From NCBI GenBank assembly GCA_037043235.1, contig JAWRVZ010000016.1, positions 3,487,501 to 3,551,500 of the forward strand: DNA of 64,000 nt. The letters are read 5' to 3'. Positions 23,801-32,400 of the stretch are shown one piece after another. The stretch comes from Rhodeus uyekii (taxonomy: Eukaryota; Chordata; Actinopteri; Cypriniformes; Acheilognathidae). The position numbers and the translations under genes were made by a program. The notes beneath the pieces were generated by a model. The model did not search any database. It was given only the letters and a program-made list of their open reading frames with translations, and was not told the DNA's origin. Positions within the stretch are counted from its first letter, which is position 1. Every line of letters starts with the position of its first letter.

Positions 23801-26800
23801 TAGGACTTTTTCCACACAAAACTGCGCATGGGTGAGGGAATTTTTTTCTCGTACACCGATACAATGCTCCTACACCGATTCGACCCTCCATGCTCGTACA
23901 CCGATTTGCTTGTATACCAAGTCGCTCATAAACCGAGGTATTACTGTATATCTGACTTGAAAAGAAAAAAAAAATCTTTTTGACCAAGGAAAAATATACT
24001 GTATACTCTAATTTGTTGCAGACAAATAATAATTCATTAATATAATTTAGATATTTAATATAAATAAAAACATTTATTTTAGACTGAAATACTTATACCA
24101 AGTTAAAAAAATGTTTTAAAGTCCATACTTAATATACATTTTCTGTAGAGACAAACATAACTTTATCACTTATGATAAAACTAAAAACATTTTGCATTTT
24201 ATCAATGTTTAATTTTGTTTACAATGAAAATTCTATTTTAAAAAAATCGTACAATTTTGATTGTGACCAGATTTGGAGAAAGTTACTTTAAAAATGAGGC
24301 AGAATTTATACGCACATTTAACCAAAACATGTTATGATCAAATGCACACATAAATCAACCATAAAGGGAAATAGGTATATTGATAATTAATGAAAAGAAG
24401 AAATTATGAATATATATGGCTTGAGTCGGCTTGCAGAATTTCAAAGATAAAGTTCAATTATTGCTTTTTTTGTTGCAATATTCATTTCATTTTTCATTTC
24501 AGTTTCATTTCAATATTTGTATTCATTTTGATGAATACTGAATCTTTTTTTGACCTATGCCTTTAACAACATAACAAGCCTAGAGTGTGTTCATAACTTC
24601 GTATGGTTGTGTTACAGCAATGATCGATACCCTTTCCAAACCCTCTATGGCTCACACACTACGCAGAGATAATAAAATGCATGTTCACATTAGTCTAGAA
24701 CTAAAATAACCATTATGTTTACACAGCGCATACAATGCGTCTGCACAGAACTTGCATTACTGATTTAAAAAAATAACTCAGATATTTTACTGTAAATTTA
24801 AGTAAATTAAGTAATAATTAATAGTAAAATCATTTTTTAAGAAAAGATATAAAGACTTATTAATCTTCTTTCTCTCTGTAGTTACAGAATACTGATCAAC
24901 ATGGCCTCTCAGATTTCCTCTGGAATGAAATATCTGTCATCCCTGAATTTTGTTCACCGTGATCTCGCTACACGCAACTGTTTAGTGGGCGCAAATAATA
25001 CCATCAAGATTGCTGACTTTGGCATGAGTCGAAACTTGTATCGTGGAGATTATTACCGCATACAGGGACGAGCCGTGCTTCCCATCCGCTGGATGTCCTG
25101 GGAGAGCATCCTACTGGTAAGCTGGATGAAGTCAAAACATGCAGTGTCTTAAAATCATATCTGTTTGACCATGTGTGTTTCTACAGGGTAAGTTCACCAT
25201 GGCCAGTGACGTCTGGGCATTTGGGGTGACCCTCTGGGAGATTCTAACCCTGTGCCAAGAGCAGCCGTACGCTCAATTTACAGATGAACAGGTGATCGAA
25301 AACAAGGGCGAGTTTTTTAGAGACCAAAACAAACAGGTGAGACAGAATAATAATAAGTCTGTAAAATATTTTCATGTACAGCTAGGCTGTTTCAATCTTT
25401 ACAGGTCTAGGAAATCACCTCATGGGCATGCTTTCTGTGCGCATTCTTCAGAAAACCATATACACTCACCTAAAGGATTATTAGGAACATACTAAAACTG
25501 TGTGGTCAAACTGTGTGGTCGCTTTCTCCTTCAGAACTGCCTTAATTCTACGTGGCATTGATTCAACAAGGTGCTGAAAGCATTCTTTAGAAATGTTGGC
25601 CCATACTGATAGGAAGCATCTCGCAGTTAAAGGAGATTTGTGGGATGCACATCCAGGGCACGAAGCTCCTGTTCCACCACATCCCAAAGATGCTCTATTG
25701 GATTGAGATCTGGTGACTGTGGGGCCATTTTAGTACCGTGAACTCATTGTCATGTTCAAGAAACCAATTTGAAATGATTTGAGCTTTGTGACATGGTGCA
25801 TTATCCTGCTGGAAGCAGCATCAGAGGATGGGTACATGGTGGTCATAAAGGGATGGACATGGTCAGAAACAATGCTCAGGTAGGCCGTGGCATTTAAACG
25901 ATGCTCAATTTGCACTAAGGGGCCTAAAGTGTGCCAAGAAAACATCCCCCACACCATTACACCTCCACCACCAGCCTGCACAGTGGTAACAAGGCATGAT
26001 GGATCCATGTTCTCATTCTGTTTACGCCAAATTCTGACTCTACCATCTGAATGTCTCAACAGAAATCGAGACTCATCAGACCAGGCAACATTTTTCCAGT
26101 CTTCAACTGTTCAATTCTGGTGAGCTTGTGCAAATTGTAGCCTCTTTTTCCTATTTGTAGTGGAGATGAGTGGTACCCGGTGGGGTCTTCTGCTGTTGTA
26201 GCCCATCTGCCTCAAGGTTGTGCGTGTTGTGGCTTCACAAAAGCTTTGCTGCAAACCTCGGTTGTAATGAGCGGTTATTTCAGTCAAAGTTGCTCTTCTA
26301 TCAGCTTGAATCAGTCGGCCAATTCTCCTCTGACCTCTAGCATCAACAAGGCATTTTCTCCCACAGGACTGCCGCATACTGGATGTTTTTCCCTTTCCAC
26401 ACCATTCTTTGTAAACCCTAGAAATGGGTAATAATTGTATTAATGAGAAATTGAACAGGTGTTCCTAATAATCCTTTAGGTGAGTGTATTAGAAGTTTAG
26501 ACTGATATGGCTTTAAAATATATGCAGATAATAACATTTCATGATGACGATTCACTGCATTGTTATGTGAGCATGACCACAATAGAGATGATCATCAAAA
26601 CCAAACAGATGTTTTAGCTTTTGGCAGAGTATTGCAGGCACAAGCTGTAAAGGCTCTGCCCTCTTCTGGAAAGCAGGGCGGGGTTCAGCAGCAGCTCATT
26701 TGCATTTAAAGATACATGCATGTTTGCATGTTTGTCCTTCTACTCAAAAATGGGAATTTACGGCATGCAATGATAAATCATCTGTGGAGTATTTTGAGCT

Positions 26801-27642
26801 GAAATTTCACAGACACAATCTGAGGACAATTTAGACTCATATTACATCTTGTAAAAAAGGGGCATAATAAGTTTCACTTTAATATTAAGTTGTTTATTTA
26901 CTAAATATTTGTATCTGTGCATTTGAAAATTATTAATCAAATCATTGTTTTTTATTATTCATTTTTATTATTTTTTGGCATTTCATTGTTCATTTTATAT
27001 TTGAAGATAATGGTTGAAAAATATATGTAATGAAAAATTGTATTTTGGCATGGCATTAAGCCTATTTTTTATTTATTCTGGTGGCCTACTGAACACTACT
27101 GACCTTCACACAAGACATGCAATCAAGAAATGTGGGCATTCACTCGTTTTAGTACATCAAAAACTAATTTGTTCCTTCTTTTTGATGTAACTAAACCACT
27201 GGAACGAATTATTAAAACATGGCTTCGATTTAGAAAAATTATTTATTGAAAAACAAATTATGTCGTGAGCAGTGAGCACGATACACTCAGTACAAACAAA
27301 CAAATTAGTGAGTCATGGGAATGAACTGAAAATGTGTCGCCACGATTTTTCCCCAGCATCTCATGTGCAGAGCTTCATAAATATCTGTGCATTTTTTCCC
27401 TCCAATACCTAAAAATAGCTGCCACTGCAAGATGAGTCAGGAAAAAATCCATGTAATGACGTGGAAAACACAAAAGGTGTCAGTGCTGAGCTGTTTTTTG
27501 AACCCCTCAGGTGTATCTACCAAAGCCGGCCTGCTGTCCAGATTCAGTTTACAGCCTCATGCTCAGCTGCTGGAAGAGAAATGCCAAAGAAAGGCCCACA
27601 TTCCCAGAGATCCACCGCACACTGATGGAACAACATGACTAA
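10773..27642 (+). CDS. ddr2: Discoidin domain receptor 2, complete coding region (16 coding exons)
   Basis: A collagen-activated receptor tyrosine kinase of the plasma membrane. Exons: 10773-10842, 14083-14185, 14273-14504, 15878-16025, 16469-16571, 16651-16834, 18335-18575, 18739-18792, 19197-19333, 20217-20418, 22147-22373, 22454-22575, 22713-22910, 24882-25116, 25187-25336, 27511-27642. They sum to 2538 bp, 845 codons plus stop (human DDR2 855), all in frame at GT-AG borders. In order: signal peptide, discoidin domain (about 24-184), discoidin-like domain (185-365), juxtamembrane, one membrane helix (about 393-414), cytosolic juxtamembrane, kinase (about 553-840). Kinase landmarks: GEGQFGEV, VAVK lysine 597, HRDLATRN, DFG 719-721 and the YxxxYY activation motif at 727-732. 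The short juxtamembrane and overall sequence fit DDR2 rather than DDR1. Which teleost paralogue is unknown. Confidence 0.95.
10850..11649. other. ddr2 intron, no gene
   Basis: Ordinary AT-rich intron. I see no exon or named element. Confidence 0.4.
11650..12049. mobile_element. Solo-LTR-like element in ddr2 intron 1
   Basis: Starts TGTCACGGTTGG and ends near ccctgacc. Its order of motifs parallels the solo LTR at 14769-15137 (for example the 'aaaataaaacaaaacacaaa' stretch, 'acgacac', 'gggcgg'). Flanks ataac and agaac may be a decayed 5-bp duplication. Confidence 0.6.
12055..13090. other. ddr2 intron, nothing recognised
   Basis: AT-rich sequence without convincing splice-flanked coding or terminal repeats. 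Confidence 0.4.
13095..13990 (-). mobile_element. LINE 3' fragment (L2/Rex-like), minus strand
   Basis: The minus strand encodes the RT C-terminal signature LWNSLPNTVREADTLCQFK and LKTHLFNLA, preceded by LLTHYSPSRLLRS. Plus-strand tttatttatatagcgctttt at 13110 is its 3' UTR tail, the usual fish LINE end. 5'-truncated, and it stops about 90 bp before a ddr2 exon. Confidence 0.75.
14083..14185 (+). CDS. ddr2: ddr2 coding exon 2: discoidin domain start
   Basis: Encodes CRYPLGMTGGQIQDEDISAS and SQWSESTAARYGR. The Trp and Thr of SQWSEST correspond to the collagen-binding loop of DDR discoidin domains. The acceptor is gatag and the donor GTACAT. Confidence 0.93.
14273..14504 (+). CDS. ddr2: ddr2 coding exon 3: discoidin domain core
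   Basis: Encodes DGDGAWCPDL, FLQIDLRTLHFVTLVGTQGR and SRDGTRWISWRDRQGRQ, the conserved core of the discoidin fold. Phase 0 at the GTGAGG donor. Confidence 0.95.
14530..15800 (-). mobile_element. LINE remnant, minus strand, split by a solo LTR
   Basis: Segments 14530-14763 and 15143-15800 have the 'tagcgcttttcac' tail and minus-strand RT fragments (tgcagcactaagattaagt corresponds to the LSAAF region seen in the other LINE copies). The solo LTR 14769-15137 sits between them. Coding is destroyed by stops. Confidence 0.6.
14769..15137. mobile_element. Solo LTR with intact 5-bp target duplication
   Basis: The 369-bp element begins TGTCACGATAC and ends GAGCCGTGACA, so it has TG...CA edges within short inverted TGTCACG/CGTGACA termini. 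ATGAT is present at both 14764-14768 and 15138-15142. No internal region is present, as expected after LTR-LTR recombination. Confidence 0.8.
15878..16025 (+). CDS. ddr2: ddr2 coding exon 4: discoidin domain end
   Basis: Encodes LKDLEPPIIARFVRFMPVTD and CMRVELYGCEWL, which closes the discoidin domain with its conserved cysteine. The donor is GTAAAC. Confidence 0.95.
16469..16571 (+). CDS. ddr2: ddr2 coding exon 5: discoidin-like domain start
   Basis: Encodes DGLVSYSAPSGQQ and IYLNDSVYDGAISY, the first strand of the discoidin-like domain, including an NDS N-glycosylation site. The acceptor is tgctgcag and the donor GTAGAG. Confidence 0.94.
16651..16834 (+). CDS. ddr2: ddr2 coding exon 6: discoidin-like domain
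   Basis: Encodes SMTEGLGQLTDGSWGLDDFT, VWPGYDYVGW and FEFDRVRNFTSMK. It ends in phase 0 at GTTTGT. Confidence 0.95.
16835..17130. other. ddr2 intron, no element recognised
   Basis: Short AT repeats near 16940. Nothing else seen. Confidence 0.4.
17131..17625 (+). mobile_element. Truncated Tc1-like transposon
   Basis: Begins with the terminal phrase tacggtgtgtgaaaaagatt and contains transposase N-terminal (paired-type helix-turn-helix) remnants: aagctttgggactcctgcga, accacaatgagagccattat, cttcccaggagtggccga. The catalytic part and right end are missing. Confidence 0.75.
17650..18330. other. ddr2 intron, AT-rich, no gene
   Basis: Very AT-rich. I recognise nothing. Confidence 0.4.
18335..18575 (+). 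CDS. ddr2: ddr2 coding exon 7: discoidin-like domain end
   Basis: Encodes VHCNNMYTWGVKIF, CYFRSDSDWEPNPV, NPSARFV-type NISPSARFVRV and WMMFSEIAFQS. The donor is GTAATA. Confidence 0.94.
18739..18792 (+). CDS. ddr2: ddr2 coding exon 8: extracellular juxtamembrane
   Basis: A 54-bp exon encoding DTAVYNTSLVPRKRNQTP: two N-glycosylation sites (NTS, NQT) around a basic RKR stretch. It diverges from mammals, but phase (1/1) and position fit DDR2. Confidence 0.85.
19197..19333 (+). CDS. ddr2: ddr2 coding exon 9: transmembrane helix
   Basis: Encodes DDSSTRILIGCLVAI then a run of isoleucine and leucine ending LWRQVWQKMIEK. This is the single membrane span (about residues 393-414) with a basic stop-transfer segment. 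Phase 0. Confidence 0.95.
19475..20185. mobile_element. Tc1/mariner-like element, internally degenerate
   Basis: The left end cgccaaaagttttgagaatg and right end cattctcaaaacctttgtgc are inverted copies of each other. The interior has transposase-like phrases without a long frame. It sits between the ddr2 transmembrane and juxtamembrane exons. Confidence 0.7.
20217..20418 (+). CDS. ddr2: ddr2 coding exon 10: cytosolic juxtamembrane
   Basis: Encodes ASRRMLDDELTMHLSV, STYERIFPMGSDYQEPSHLL and RKLPEF, with juxtamembrane tyrosines (YERI, DYQEPS) conserved with DDR2. The donor is GTTAGG. Confidence 0.93.
20450..20535. repeat. LINE/SINE tail fragment
   Basis: aacatttatatagcgctgtt followed by caaagcgctttac is the 3' tail type shared by fish LINEs. 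Confidence 0.5.
20570..20700. repeat. Dispersed cyprinid repeat fragment
   Basis: caccatttactcaagtcatg, ccaaacccgtaagatcttct and ttcttctgtggaacacaaaa are the standard phrases of the abundant cyprinid 'tactcaccctcatg' repeat. Confidence 0.55.
20786..20874. repeat. Compound (GT)n(GCGT)n microsatellite
   Basis: GT dinucleotides to about 20827, then GCGT tetranucleotides, then GT again. Located in ddr2 intron. Confidence 0.95.
20990..21840. other. ddr2 intron, no gene
   Basis: No exon with proper splice signals and no terminal repeats found. Confidence 0.35.
21840..21985. repeat. DNA-element fragment ending gaccccaaacttttgaatga
   Basis: The end gaccccaaacttttgaatga and the preceding 'ttcacaataatattc' are those of the same family as 6060-6175 and 7080-7432. 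Confidence 0.5.
22147..22373 (+). CDS. ddr2: ddr2 coding exon 11 (exon 12 with the non-coding exon): juxtamembrane to glycine loop
   Basis: Encodes PHYAEADIASQQEVTGAHSY, EEFPRERLTFKEKLGEGQFG. The glycine-rich ATP loop is completed across the next splice junction. A decayed copy of its acceptor and first ~70 bp lies at 24551-24669. Confidence 0.95.
22454..22575 (+). CDS. ddr2: ddr2 coding exon 12: kinase N-lobe with catalytic lysine
   Basis: Encodes VYLCEAEGMQEF and LLVAVKTLREDAEKNAR. The VAVK lysine (about 597) is the ATP-binding lysine. The donor is GTAACA, phase 2. Confidence 0.95.
22713..22910 (+). CDS. ddr2: ddr2 coding exon 13 (exon 14 with the non-coding exon): kinase N-lobe
   Basis: Encodes NDFLKEIRIISRLRDPNIIR, CMITEYMENGDLNQFLSRHK and the variable insert LQDEEVQADDSATI. 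The donor is GTACAG, in which the A belongs to the target TA and the CAG to a Tigger-like element that starts at 22914. Confidence 0.93.
22914..23946 (-). mobile_element. Tigger/pogo-like non-autonomous element at ddr2 splice donor
   Basis: The ends are CAGTAATACCTCGGTTTACG and its complement (…CATAAACCGAGGTATTACTG), flanked by TA at 22912-22913 and 23947-23948. The 1033-bp interior has no transposase and carries a 25-bp tandem array. The copy at 40508-41227 is the same family in opposite orientation. The left TA falls at intron positions +2/+3. Confidence 0.88.
23288..23475. repeat. 25-bp minisatellite, seven full units
   Basis: Units of the form GGGAGCCGCGAACGAACGAA + TTCGC run from 23288 to 23462 with exact 25-bp spacing and 2-6 substitutions per unit, then a partial unit. 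It is GC-rich within an AT-rich intron and nested in the Tigger-like element. Confidence 0.93.
24551..24669 (+). pseudogene. ddr2: Decayed duplicate of the ddr2 exon-12 acceptor region
   Basis: Aligns by eye with 22088-22215: both have aacaacrtaac-rgcctasagtgtgt, then ggttgtgttrcagca, then a 'gataccctttccaaaccctc' / 'gatgccccttccaatccctc' pair, then acactacgcagag. The copy lost about 20 bp (the part encoding GQPTDEA), has a frame change and no donor. It is a ghost exon in the intron before the catalytic-loop exon. Confidence 0.75.
24882..25116 (+). CDS. ddr2: ddr2 coding exon 14: catalytic and activation loops
   Basis: Encodes FVHRDLATRNCLVG, IKIADFGMSRNLY, GDYYRIQGRAVLPIRWMSWE. It contains the HRD base, the DFG metal site and three activation-loop tyrosines. 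Phase 0 at GTAAGC. Confidence 0.96.
25187..25336 (+). CDS. ddr2: ddr2 coding exon 15: kinase C-lobe
   Basis: Encodes GKFTMASDVWAFGVTLWEIL, CQEQPYAQFTDEQVIENKGE and FFRDQNKQ. The acceptor is ttctacag and the donor GTGAGA. Confidence 0.96.
25461..26488 (-). mobile_element. Tc1/mariner transposon with broken transposase
   Basis: Inverted termini tacactcacctaaaggatta and taatcctttaggtgagtgta enclose about 1 kb. The minus strand carries a transposase in pieces: the N-terminal half from 26377 (LTEITAHYNRGLQQ, TLRQMGYNSRRPHRVPLIS) and the catalytic half from 26059 (VMVWGMFSWHTLGPLVQIE). Frame breaks and stops make it a pseudogene. It lies in the last ddr2 intron. Confidence 0.88.
26490..27510. other. 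ddr2 last intron, no gene
   Basis: AT-rich, with no recognisable element or exon. Confidence 0.4.
27511..27642 (+). CDS. ddr2: ddr2 last coding exon
   Basis: Encodes VYLPKPACCPDSVYSLMLSC and WKRNAKERPTFPEIH then LMEQHD and TAA (27640-27642), the end of the kinase C-lobe with the conserved CW...RP.F motif. Confidence 0.95.
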   Translation: MYLPKPACCPDSVYSLMLSCWKRNAKERPTFPEIHRTLMEQHD

Positions 27643-28143
27643 CTCCATGCTGATGTACAGAGCAACATTTCCATTCACATTCAACCCTCACGGTTGTTAT
27701 TGTTTTAGCTCTTAAAAAAATTTCAGAGATGTGAGAAAAGTCCAGCTTATTGTAATAGTAATATCCTTCTTATTTCAGTATATTAATAATAAGAAAATCA
27801 AACATATACCCCTATACGTATTAAATCTTATCCGTTCTGAAAATTAAATGTCAATAATGTTTTGTAATTATTTTAAAAGGTCATTTTGTGCTTTTTTTCA
27901 TTGCTTTTTGTTAATTTTGCTGCTGTTGTCATTGTCTATTAAATATACATATCTGCTAACCTATTGAGAAGGAATGATTCTTCATTTGGGGAAAAAAACA
28001 AACAAATATGATTTCCTTGATGTGTTTTCTTTCTATTGCTATTTTTGTGGGGGATCTGGGGAAATATCATAAAGTATTTTGGAAAAATGTTTATTTAATT
28101 ATGTGTATAATCAGTAACATCTCAGGTTATAGAAAAAAATAAA
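27643..28143 (+). terminator. ddr2: ddr2 3' UTR with candidate poly(A) signals
   Basis: ATTAAA at 27938-27943 and AATAAA at 28138-28143 are the nearest signals downstream of the stop. Which is used cannot be told from sequence. Confidence 0.4.
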
Positions 28144-28379
28144 TGATCAGTATTTTTGATCTGATCCTTTATCAATTTTTAATTGTTTATGATTTTAGCA
28201 ACATAAAGTGACTGAATTATTGAATATATATATATTGAAAGATCACTTTAATAGACATAACTGATCTTGTAGAGTAATAGGTGAGTGGACAGTAGAGCAA
28301 GGCTGTTTTATAGATTGAGCCTTGGACTTTGAGAAATATGACTATCAATAATAAATAAGGTAAAGGAAATTAATTTTAA

Positions 28380-28915
28380 AATACTGCACAGGTGTTACCA
28401 ACGTAACACTTTTCTTAATAAGTTTAAAGAAGACTCCTCACCACAATGTTATTTTTGTAGTCTTGGGTCAGAAACTCTCATTCATTTATTTCAAGTTTTT
28501 TGGAAGCAGGAATCTATGATGGTTTTCAAAATACATGAATCTATGATCCTCTTTTCGGACTGTAATACTAGTTCCAATATAATTGATAACACACTAAAAT
28601 GTATTATTATTCTTGGGAAGTTTCATATACATAAAGCTAAAGTCATGTCTACTACGCCTTCGTTTAAAAAAAATGTAAAGACCTTAAAATATTTTATGAC
28701 TCGTTGAATTTAATTACTAAAAAATAAGAAGTGTATAAAAACATCTCATACTGAAAAAAATTATTTACAGAATGCAACGTTTTAACCTGTATGATGTAAG
28801 ATATGTTACATGTATCCTCCGATTTCTTTCTGTTTTATTTTTCGCTGACTTTTGTTTGTTTACACTACAATGCAATTGCATGTTTTTCTGAAAGTTTAAT
28901 AAAAAAAATGACTAT
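28380..28915 (+). mobile_element. 3' end of an L1/Tx1-type LINE
   Basis: The plus strand reads a C-terminal ORF2 pattern: CYFCSLGSETLIHLFQVFW, then IILGKFHIHKAKVM, then KTLKYF, typical of the zinc-knuckle-like tail of L1/Tx1 ORF2. It ends in a short UTR and aataaaaaaaa. 5'-truncated, just past the ddr2 poly(A) signals. Confidence 0.7.
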
Positions 28916-29059
28916 CAATGATAAACAAGCTGGTTCACGTGACACGCATTCTGATGCACTTTAATCCGATGAGACACGTTTTACCTACTGACCCCATGTT
29001 TAGAATAACCTGGGCTTGATTTGGCCTCCTGTGTAATTCACAGTAATTATTTTAAGAGG

Positions 29060-29413
29060 CACGAGCTGGAAAACATCCTCCGCGGTGACGCGTCGTGACG
29101 TCACTGCCCGACAACGATGGCCGCCGCTGGAGCTTCAGCCTCAGATACCAGGCAGAAAACACCTCTGTCTGCAGCTCCCGCAGCCCTTTAAATTACCCGC
29201 AGTGCTTGAGAAAGACGCCCGAAGGGGTCATGAAGAACAGCGGGCTCGGCTGTTTGAAAATAGCGCAACATTTGCCCTGAATATGCGTCTCGCGGAGCCG
29301 CGAAAAACAGCCGTTAATCTGAGGGTGATTTTCTGTTCGCGATGATTCACTGGTAATTTTCCAGCAGCGCGAGACTCTCCTCCGACAAAAAACACCCCGA
29401 AATATTCATAAAA
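29060..29413 (+). promoter_or_regulatory. xpr1: xpr1 promoter and 5' UTR, CpG-rich
   Basis: A sharp rise in GC and CpG in an AT-rich region. It contains the palindromic CRE TGACGTCA at 29096-29103 and a YY1-like CAACGATGGCCGCC at 29112-29125, with no TATA box. This is the look of a housekeeping promoter with a CREB/ATF site and an initiator-proximal YY1 site. The transcription start itself is not visible. Confidence 0.6.
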
Positions 29414-29482
29414 ATGAAATTTACCGAGCACTTATCTGCCCACATCACACCGGAGTGGAGGAAACAATACATTCAATATGAG
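29414..29482 (+). CDS. xpr1: xpr1 coding exon 1: SPX start
   Basis: ATG at 29414 opens MKFTEHLSAHITPEWRKQYI then QYE. It matches the invariant SPX N terminus, so this start is firm. The donor is GTAAGA, phase 0. Confidence 0.96.
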
Positions 29483-32400
29483 GTAAGAGCCGAAGAAAAG
29501 CGACGTTTATCTGTTTGACCTCAGACTGTTTCCCTTCAGCTCATTGAAACCCGTCGCCTGCCATTATAATGCGATATTTCATCGATAGACGCGTTTACAT
29601 CTGGATTTGTGTGGTTAATATCTGTTCAGGGTTAGTCTGTAATCGAAAGCTAGCAGCTGTTATCTCTAAAGCTAATATGAGTGTGGATGAACGGCAGGGA
29701 TGCAGGTGTTTAGTCCAGATGTTTCGCGCTTTATTCATATATACAATTATATGTAGGTAATTCAGTTATATGTAGGCAATTATGAACCTATAGAAGGACT
29801 AAACGATAGTTACAAGATCATAAAACGAGTACCTGCTAATCCACTCAATTCCAGGATGTTCTGGTGTTAAACAAACATCTCCTTGGACATTAAATTATGT
29901 TTTTGGTTCAGATCTGGAAATATAACGGATGTATCCTTAATGTTATGATTCATATTACATTGGGAGTATTGGGAAAACAAAATATTTGAGAATGAAGAAG
30001 GTGAAGAAGTTAATTAATCTCATCGCAGTGACCAAAATCTAGCAATGGTACTGAAAACCTCATTTTCATCTCTACTTAATGTATTGCATGTTTAGGAATT
30101 TACATTTACGTTTGGCAGACGCTTTTAAATCAAAGACGACTTTGTAATAAGTTCCTGCTTTCCCTGGGAATGCATGAGTGTTAAAGTCATGTTTTTTCTC
30201 TCATTGCTCTACGGTCTTTATCTATCTTGTTTTTCAGGTCCGTAATTACCCGCAGGAGTCATTCTCGCAAAACAAACGTATATGTTGGTGATCCAGAGCT
30301 TCAAAGAGTGATGCTTGGCAGACTACATAATTTCATTATTTCACATGAGAGCGTACGAGGCCGTTGTCTTTGTCTCGGACAGTGGACTGGGTTAGAGTTG
30401 ACGGGGCTTTAGTGTACAGCAGCTCCTTCAGGGTTTAATGGCCTACACATAATGAGATTATTGCCTTCCTCTTGGACATTTAATTAGTTAGTCATCATGC
30501 CTTTTTGTGAGTACTTCACAGCGGATTGTGTTTGTGAGGGAGTGTTTTGGGCTTGATTCAAATATAAATGATGCCGGAAAATCAACCGGTGAAGGATTTG
30601 CTTTCCACGCCACACTTTATCTTGCTCTTTCTCTCTCGACTGCCTTGATCTTGAGGAGAATCCTCACTTCGCAACTTTTGCCCAACTGTGGCTGGACGCT
30701 ATGAATCTGTTGTTTTGTTTTACGTTCTGTGACCTTTCTTTCGTGTCGCACGGTCTTGGCAAAGCAGATGTCGGCTCAGATAGAGATTTGAGCGTTTCTG
30801 CTGATATTGGTGTTTTATGTGGGCTATCACATGATTCCTGCCACTCAGAAAGAGAAGTGAGAGAAAAGTTGTGTCCCAAATGACACACTGTGCACTAGTG
30901 CGTAGATTCATTTAAAGTTGTCATGAAATGAAAATTGACCCCATTTAAGTTTTTAGTGCACTTACTAGTCTTGAGATGAACCGTTAATCTGTGCTAGTTA
31001 AGACACAGGGGTGGATGGAGAGGCGGTGCGCTAAAATAAAACCCTGCCCTCTATTCAATATTCTGCTTCACTAGGAAATATGTCACAGATATGAAGTCTG
31101 TTGCAACTTCCGGATCATGGGAACTTTTATAAGGTTGTTTTGTCATTCAGCATCTGAGTCTGACAGCCCCTCTCATTTACTACTCACTCTCTTTATTCTA
31201 CAAAACTTAGAATAGTGCACAAATTGCTGTTTCAAAAAGCCTGCTGAAGTCGAAACTAGTGGCAAGGCTGCCTCAGAGCTTAAGACCTTTTTCTCAGTCA
31301 TGGTAATGTGCTGTATGTCGGTCTGCTTGTAGAACGGTGCAGGCCTGCTGGTAGAATAAGTAAACAACCCTGATGCTGCTGTCAAGGCCACGTTCCCTCT
31401 GAGTTTGTTTTCTAACAGGATTTTGTTTTTGCTGCAGGCTTTTGCTGCAGAACTGCGTTTGCATGTCGAGTCACCTTCATTTGTATAGTGCTTTTTACAT
31501 TTGATATTTACATTGAATTTAGGTGATAAATGGGAAGAGGATCCACCGCCAGCAGTTGACTGATATTCTTGGCATTATCAACTGGTCAGAGTTTTGGGGT
31601 CGCAATATGTGAAGGACTATAATGTGTTAAGAGATCGCTCAAGTACTGTGGAGCTAAACCATTTAATGCTTTGTAATTAATTAGCAAGATTTTAATATGC
31701 ATTCTGGGAGCCAATAGGGAGCCAATGCAGGTTTGACAGAACTGGGCTAATATGGTCATACTTCCTGTTTCTAGTAGGAACTCGAGCTGCTGTGTTTTGG
31801 ACCAGCTGGCGTTTGTTTATTAAGCGTGCAGGGCAACCACCTAGTAAAGCATTACAATAATCTAGCCTTGAACATATGAACGCATGAACTAACTTTTCCG
31901 CATTTGTCTTAGAGAGCATATGTCACAATTTAGATATATTTTTAAGATGTAAGAATGCAGTTTTACAAATGCTAGAGACGTGGCTTTCAAATGAAAGATT
32001 GGCAAAGAACAAACCCAGGTTTTTAAACTGATGACGAAGACAGAGCAGCCGTCGAGTGATAGACAGTAGTCTAGGTTTTTACATGCAGAGCTGTTTGGTC
32101 TAAAAATAAGAATCTCTTTTTTCAGAATTAAGTTGTAGGAAATTACTAGTCTTTTGTTTTATTTCTTTTTTTTTTTTAAATCAGTTATGCGTTTTGTTAA
32201 TTTTGTGCGAAAAAAGAAATCTAGAGCTGAGTGTCATCAGCCTAACAGGGAAAGCTATTTCCTTTTTCTACAAATTATATCTCCAAAGGAAGCCTGTACA
32301 GGGTGAAAAGCAATGGTCCTAGTACTGCCCTGGGCTACTCCGTATTGAACTTGTGATCGATATGAAATATCTTAATTTTGACAAACTAATAACAGTCAGA

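Noticed and set aside
29085..29345. 86-residue frame upstream of xpr1 as a separate gene or functional uORF
   Set aside because: It is in the CpG-rich promoter/5' UTR where stops are rare. No conservation can be judged from one sequence.
30220..30880. Possible small gene in xpr1 intron 1
   Set aside because: Several 60-75 residue frames overlap on both strands, none with a known motif or splice structure.
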